From Bacteroidetes bacterium HLUCCA01 (GTDB lineage: Bacteria; Bacteroidota; Rhodothermia; Balneolales; HLUCCA01): DNA of 64,000 nt. A program made the translations under genes and the position numbers. Location: positions 186,001 through 250,000 of the forward strand of contig LIHN01000001.1 of NCBI GenBank assembly GCA_001314545.1, read 5' to 3'. Under the pieces are notes generated by a model, which saw only the letters and a program-made list of their open reading frames with translations, did not search any database and was not told where the DNA came from. Numbering within the stretch: position 1 is the first letter of the stretch; each line of letters starts with the position of its first letter. Shown one piece after another: positions 63,361 through 64,000 of the stretch.

Positions 63361-64000
63361 ATGCAAAACAAAACGGATAGTATGTCATCAGGTAACATGG
63401 TCCTGACTTTTCCAGACGGCAGCCAACGCGAATTCAAACAGGGTGTAACAGGATTTGAAGTAGCCCAGTCAATATCTCCACGATTGGCAAGAGAAGCACT
63501 TTCAGTAACCTTGAATGGTAAAATCCGGGATCTGAGTGCGCCGATTACCGAAAGTGCCCACATCACCGTAAACAAATGGGACGATGAAGACGGCCAGCAA
63601 ACCTTCTGGCACAGCTCAGCACACCTGCTTGCGGAAGCGGTACAGGAACTGTTTCCCGAAGTAAAATTTGGTATCGGTCCGCCAATCAGTAATGGGTTCT
63701 ACTACGATATGGACTTCGGTGATTACAAGGTAACTGAAGCCGATTTGCAAAAGATAGAATCCAAAATGCTCGAGCTTGCCAGAACGAAGTCTGTATTTGA
63801 ACGGATTGAAATAAGCAAGTCTGATGCGCTGAAGCTTTTCTCTGAAAAAGGTGACCCATACAAACTGGATTTAATTGAAGGACTAGAAGACGGACAAATC
63901 ACGCTATACAAACAAGGTGGATTTACCGATTTGTGTCGAGGCCCCCATATTCCATCAACTGAGCCCATAAAAGCAATCAAATTGCTCCATATTGCCGGAG
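63361..64000 (+). CDS. thrS: Threonyl-tRNA synthetase (partial)
   Basis: ThrS charges tRNA-Thr. About 213 residues are visible before the right edge: the N-terminal TGS domain (VLTFPDGSQREFKQGV to LSAPITESAHITV) and the editing domain with its HxxxH in TFWHSSAHLLAEAV (near residue 84) and LCRGPH (near 191). The catalytic domain is outside the window. The ATG at 63361 is used; ATG codons at 63382 and 63397 are in frame and possible. Confidence 0.95.
   Translation, partial: MQNKTDSMSSGNMVLTFPDGSQREFKQGVTGFEVAQSISPRLAREALSVTLNGKIRDLSAPITESAHITVNKWDDEDGQQTFWHSSAHLLAEAVQELFPEVKFGIGPPISNGFYYDMDFGDYKVTEADLQKIESKMLELARTKSVFERIEISKSDALKLFSEKGDPYKLDLIEGLEDGQITLYKQGGFTDLCRGPHIPSTEPIKAIKLLHIAG

Noticed and set aside
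1..64000. CRISPR arrays, insertion sequences, prophage, integrase or att sites
   Set aside because: None were seen: no regularly spaced repeats, no transposase or integrase, no terminal inverted repeats, and both tRNA genes are followed by terminators rather than integrase genes.

Overview
The window reads as ordinary chromosome from a member of the Bacteroidota / Balneolota / Rhodothermota (FCB) group, most likely an aerobic, carotenoid-bearing marine-type bacterium. The grounds are recurrent TAnnTTTG -7 promoter boxes (several as TTG-N21/22-TATCTTTG), few recognisable Shine-Dalgarno sequences, families typical of the group (DUF5683, the acidic DUF2795-like protein, BatA/DUF58, DUF3108), bacterial carotenoid genes (crtB, crtI) and a cytochrome c maturation system with a CxxxY CcmE. 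I saw no insertion sequence, prophage, CRISPR array or rRNA. Coding density is high and many neighbours overlap by 4 bp.

Layout. 0-1.7 kb: biotin carboxylase (partial) and crtB, minus strand. 1.9-3.9 kb: LacI-type regulator and purC. 3.9-8.4 kb, minus strand: 4'-phosphopantetheinyl transferase, a Memo-like protein, a DUF2520 Rossmann protein, two thioredoxin-fold proteins, then queD-queE behind a hairpin. 8.5-11.3 kb: lysS and a LolC/E-type permease. 11.4-12.6 kb: alanine dehydrogenase (minus). 12.8-15.7 kb: DUF58-BatD-BatA-like module. 15.8-20.2 kb: mfd and sua5, then tRNA-Asn. 20.3-25.7 kb, minus: ccmC-ccmD-ccmE-ccmF-DUF5683-truA. 25.8-26.3 kb: PH/SHOCT-like protein. 26.45-36.8 kb: one large branched-chain amino acid operon, ilvB-ilvN-ilvC-cimA-leuA-leuC-leuD-leuB-proC, with a long leader. 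36.8-40.4 kb, minus: ECF sigma factor, Spx/ArsC-like, DUF3108, dut, MFS transporter. 40.7 kb: RRM protein with a strong terminator. 41.0-46.4 kb, minus: tatA-gatA-SDR-M28 peptidase-prmA-ppx, driven from a promoter that contains a 33-bp palindrome. 46.6-51.3 kb: DUF2795-like, BamA/TamA-like barrel, cyclic-nucleotide-binding protein, rlmD. 51.3-52.8 kb: crtI (minus). 52.9-57.5 kb: PlsC-type acyltransferase, GltS-like transporter, an unknown protein, a phosphodiesterase (minus), glycosyltransferase. 57.6-61.4 kb: deoC, an aldehyde dehydrogenase, a half-length aldehyde dehydrogenase and a SPOR lipoprotein. 61.5-63.1 kb, minus: ychF and nusB. The window ends with tRNA-Val and the start of thrS.

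How the genes work together. The ilv/leu operon gives a complete leucine branch and a citramalate (threonine-independent) entry to isoleucine, with LeuBCD probably shared by both routes. IlvD, the transaminase and threonine deaminase are not here. Its LeuA lacks the usual C-terminal leucine-binding domain, while the operon leader holds an open frame ending in a run of Ile/Leu/Val codons (all five leucines there are CTA). Control by translation-coupled attenuation is therefore the most interesting hypothesis in the window. The deoC cluster looks like deoxynucleoside catabolism: DeoC releases acetaldehyde, and the adjacent dehydrogenase pair matches the two halves of the two-domain ALDH16 family encoded as separate, overlapping genes.

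No wholly new multi-gene defence or mobile system is visible. The candidates worth follow-up are the ilv/leu leader, the split ALDH16-like pair, the tatA-operon palindrome, the queD hairpin/promoter overlap, the degenerate Memo-like protein and the CxxxY CcmE.
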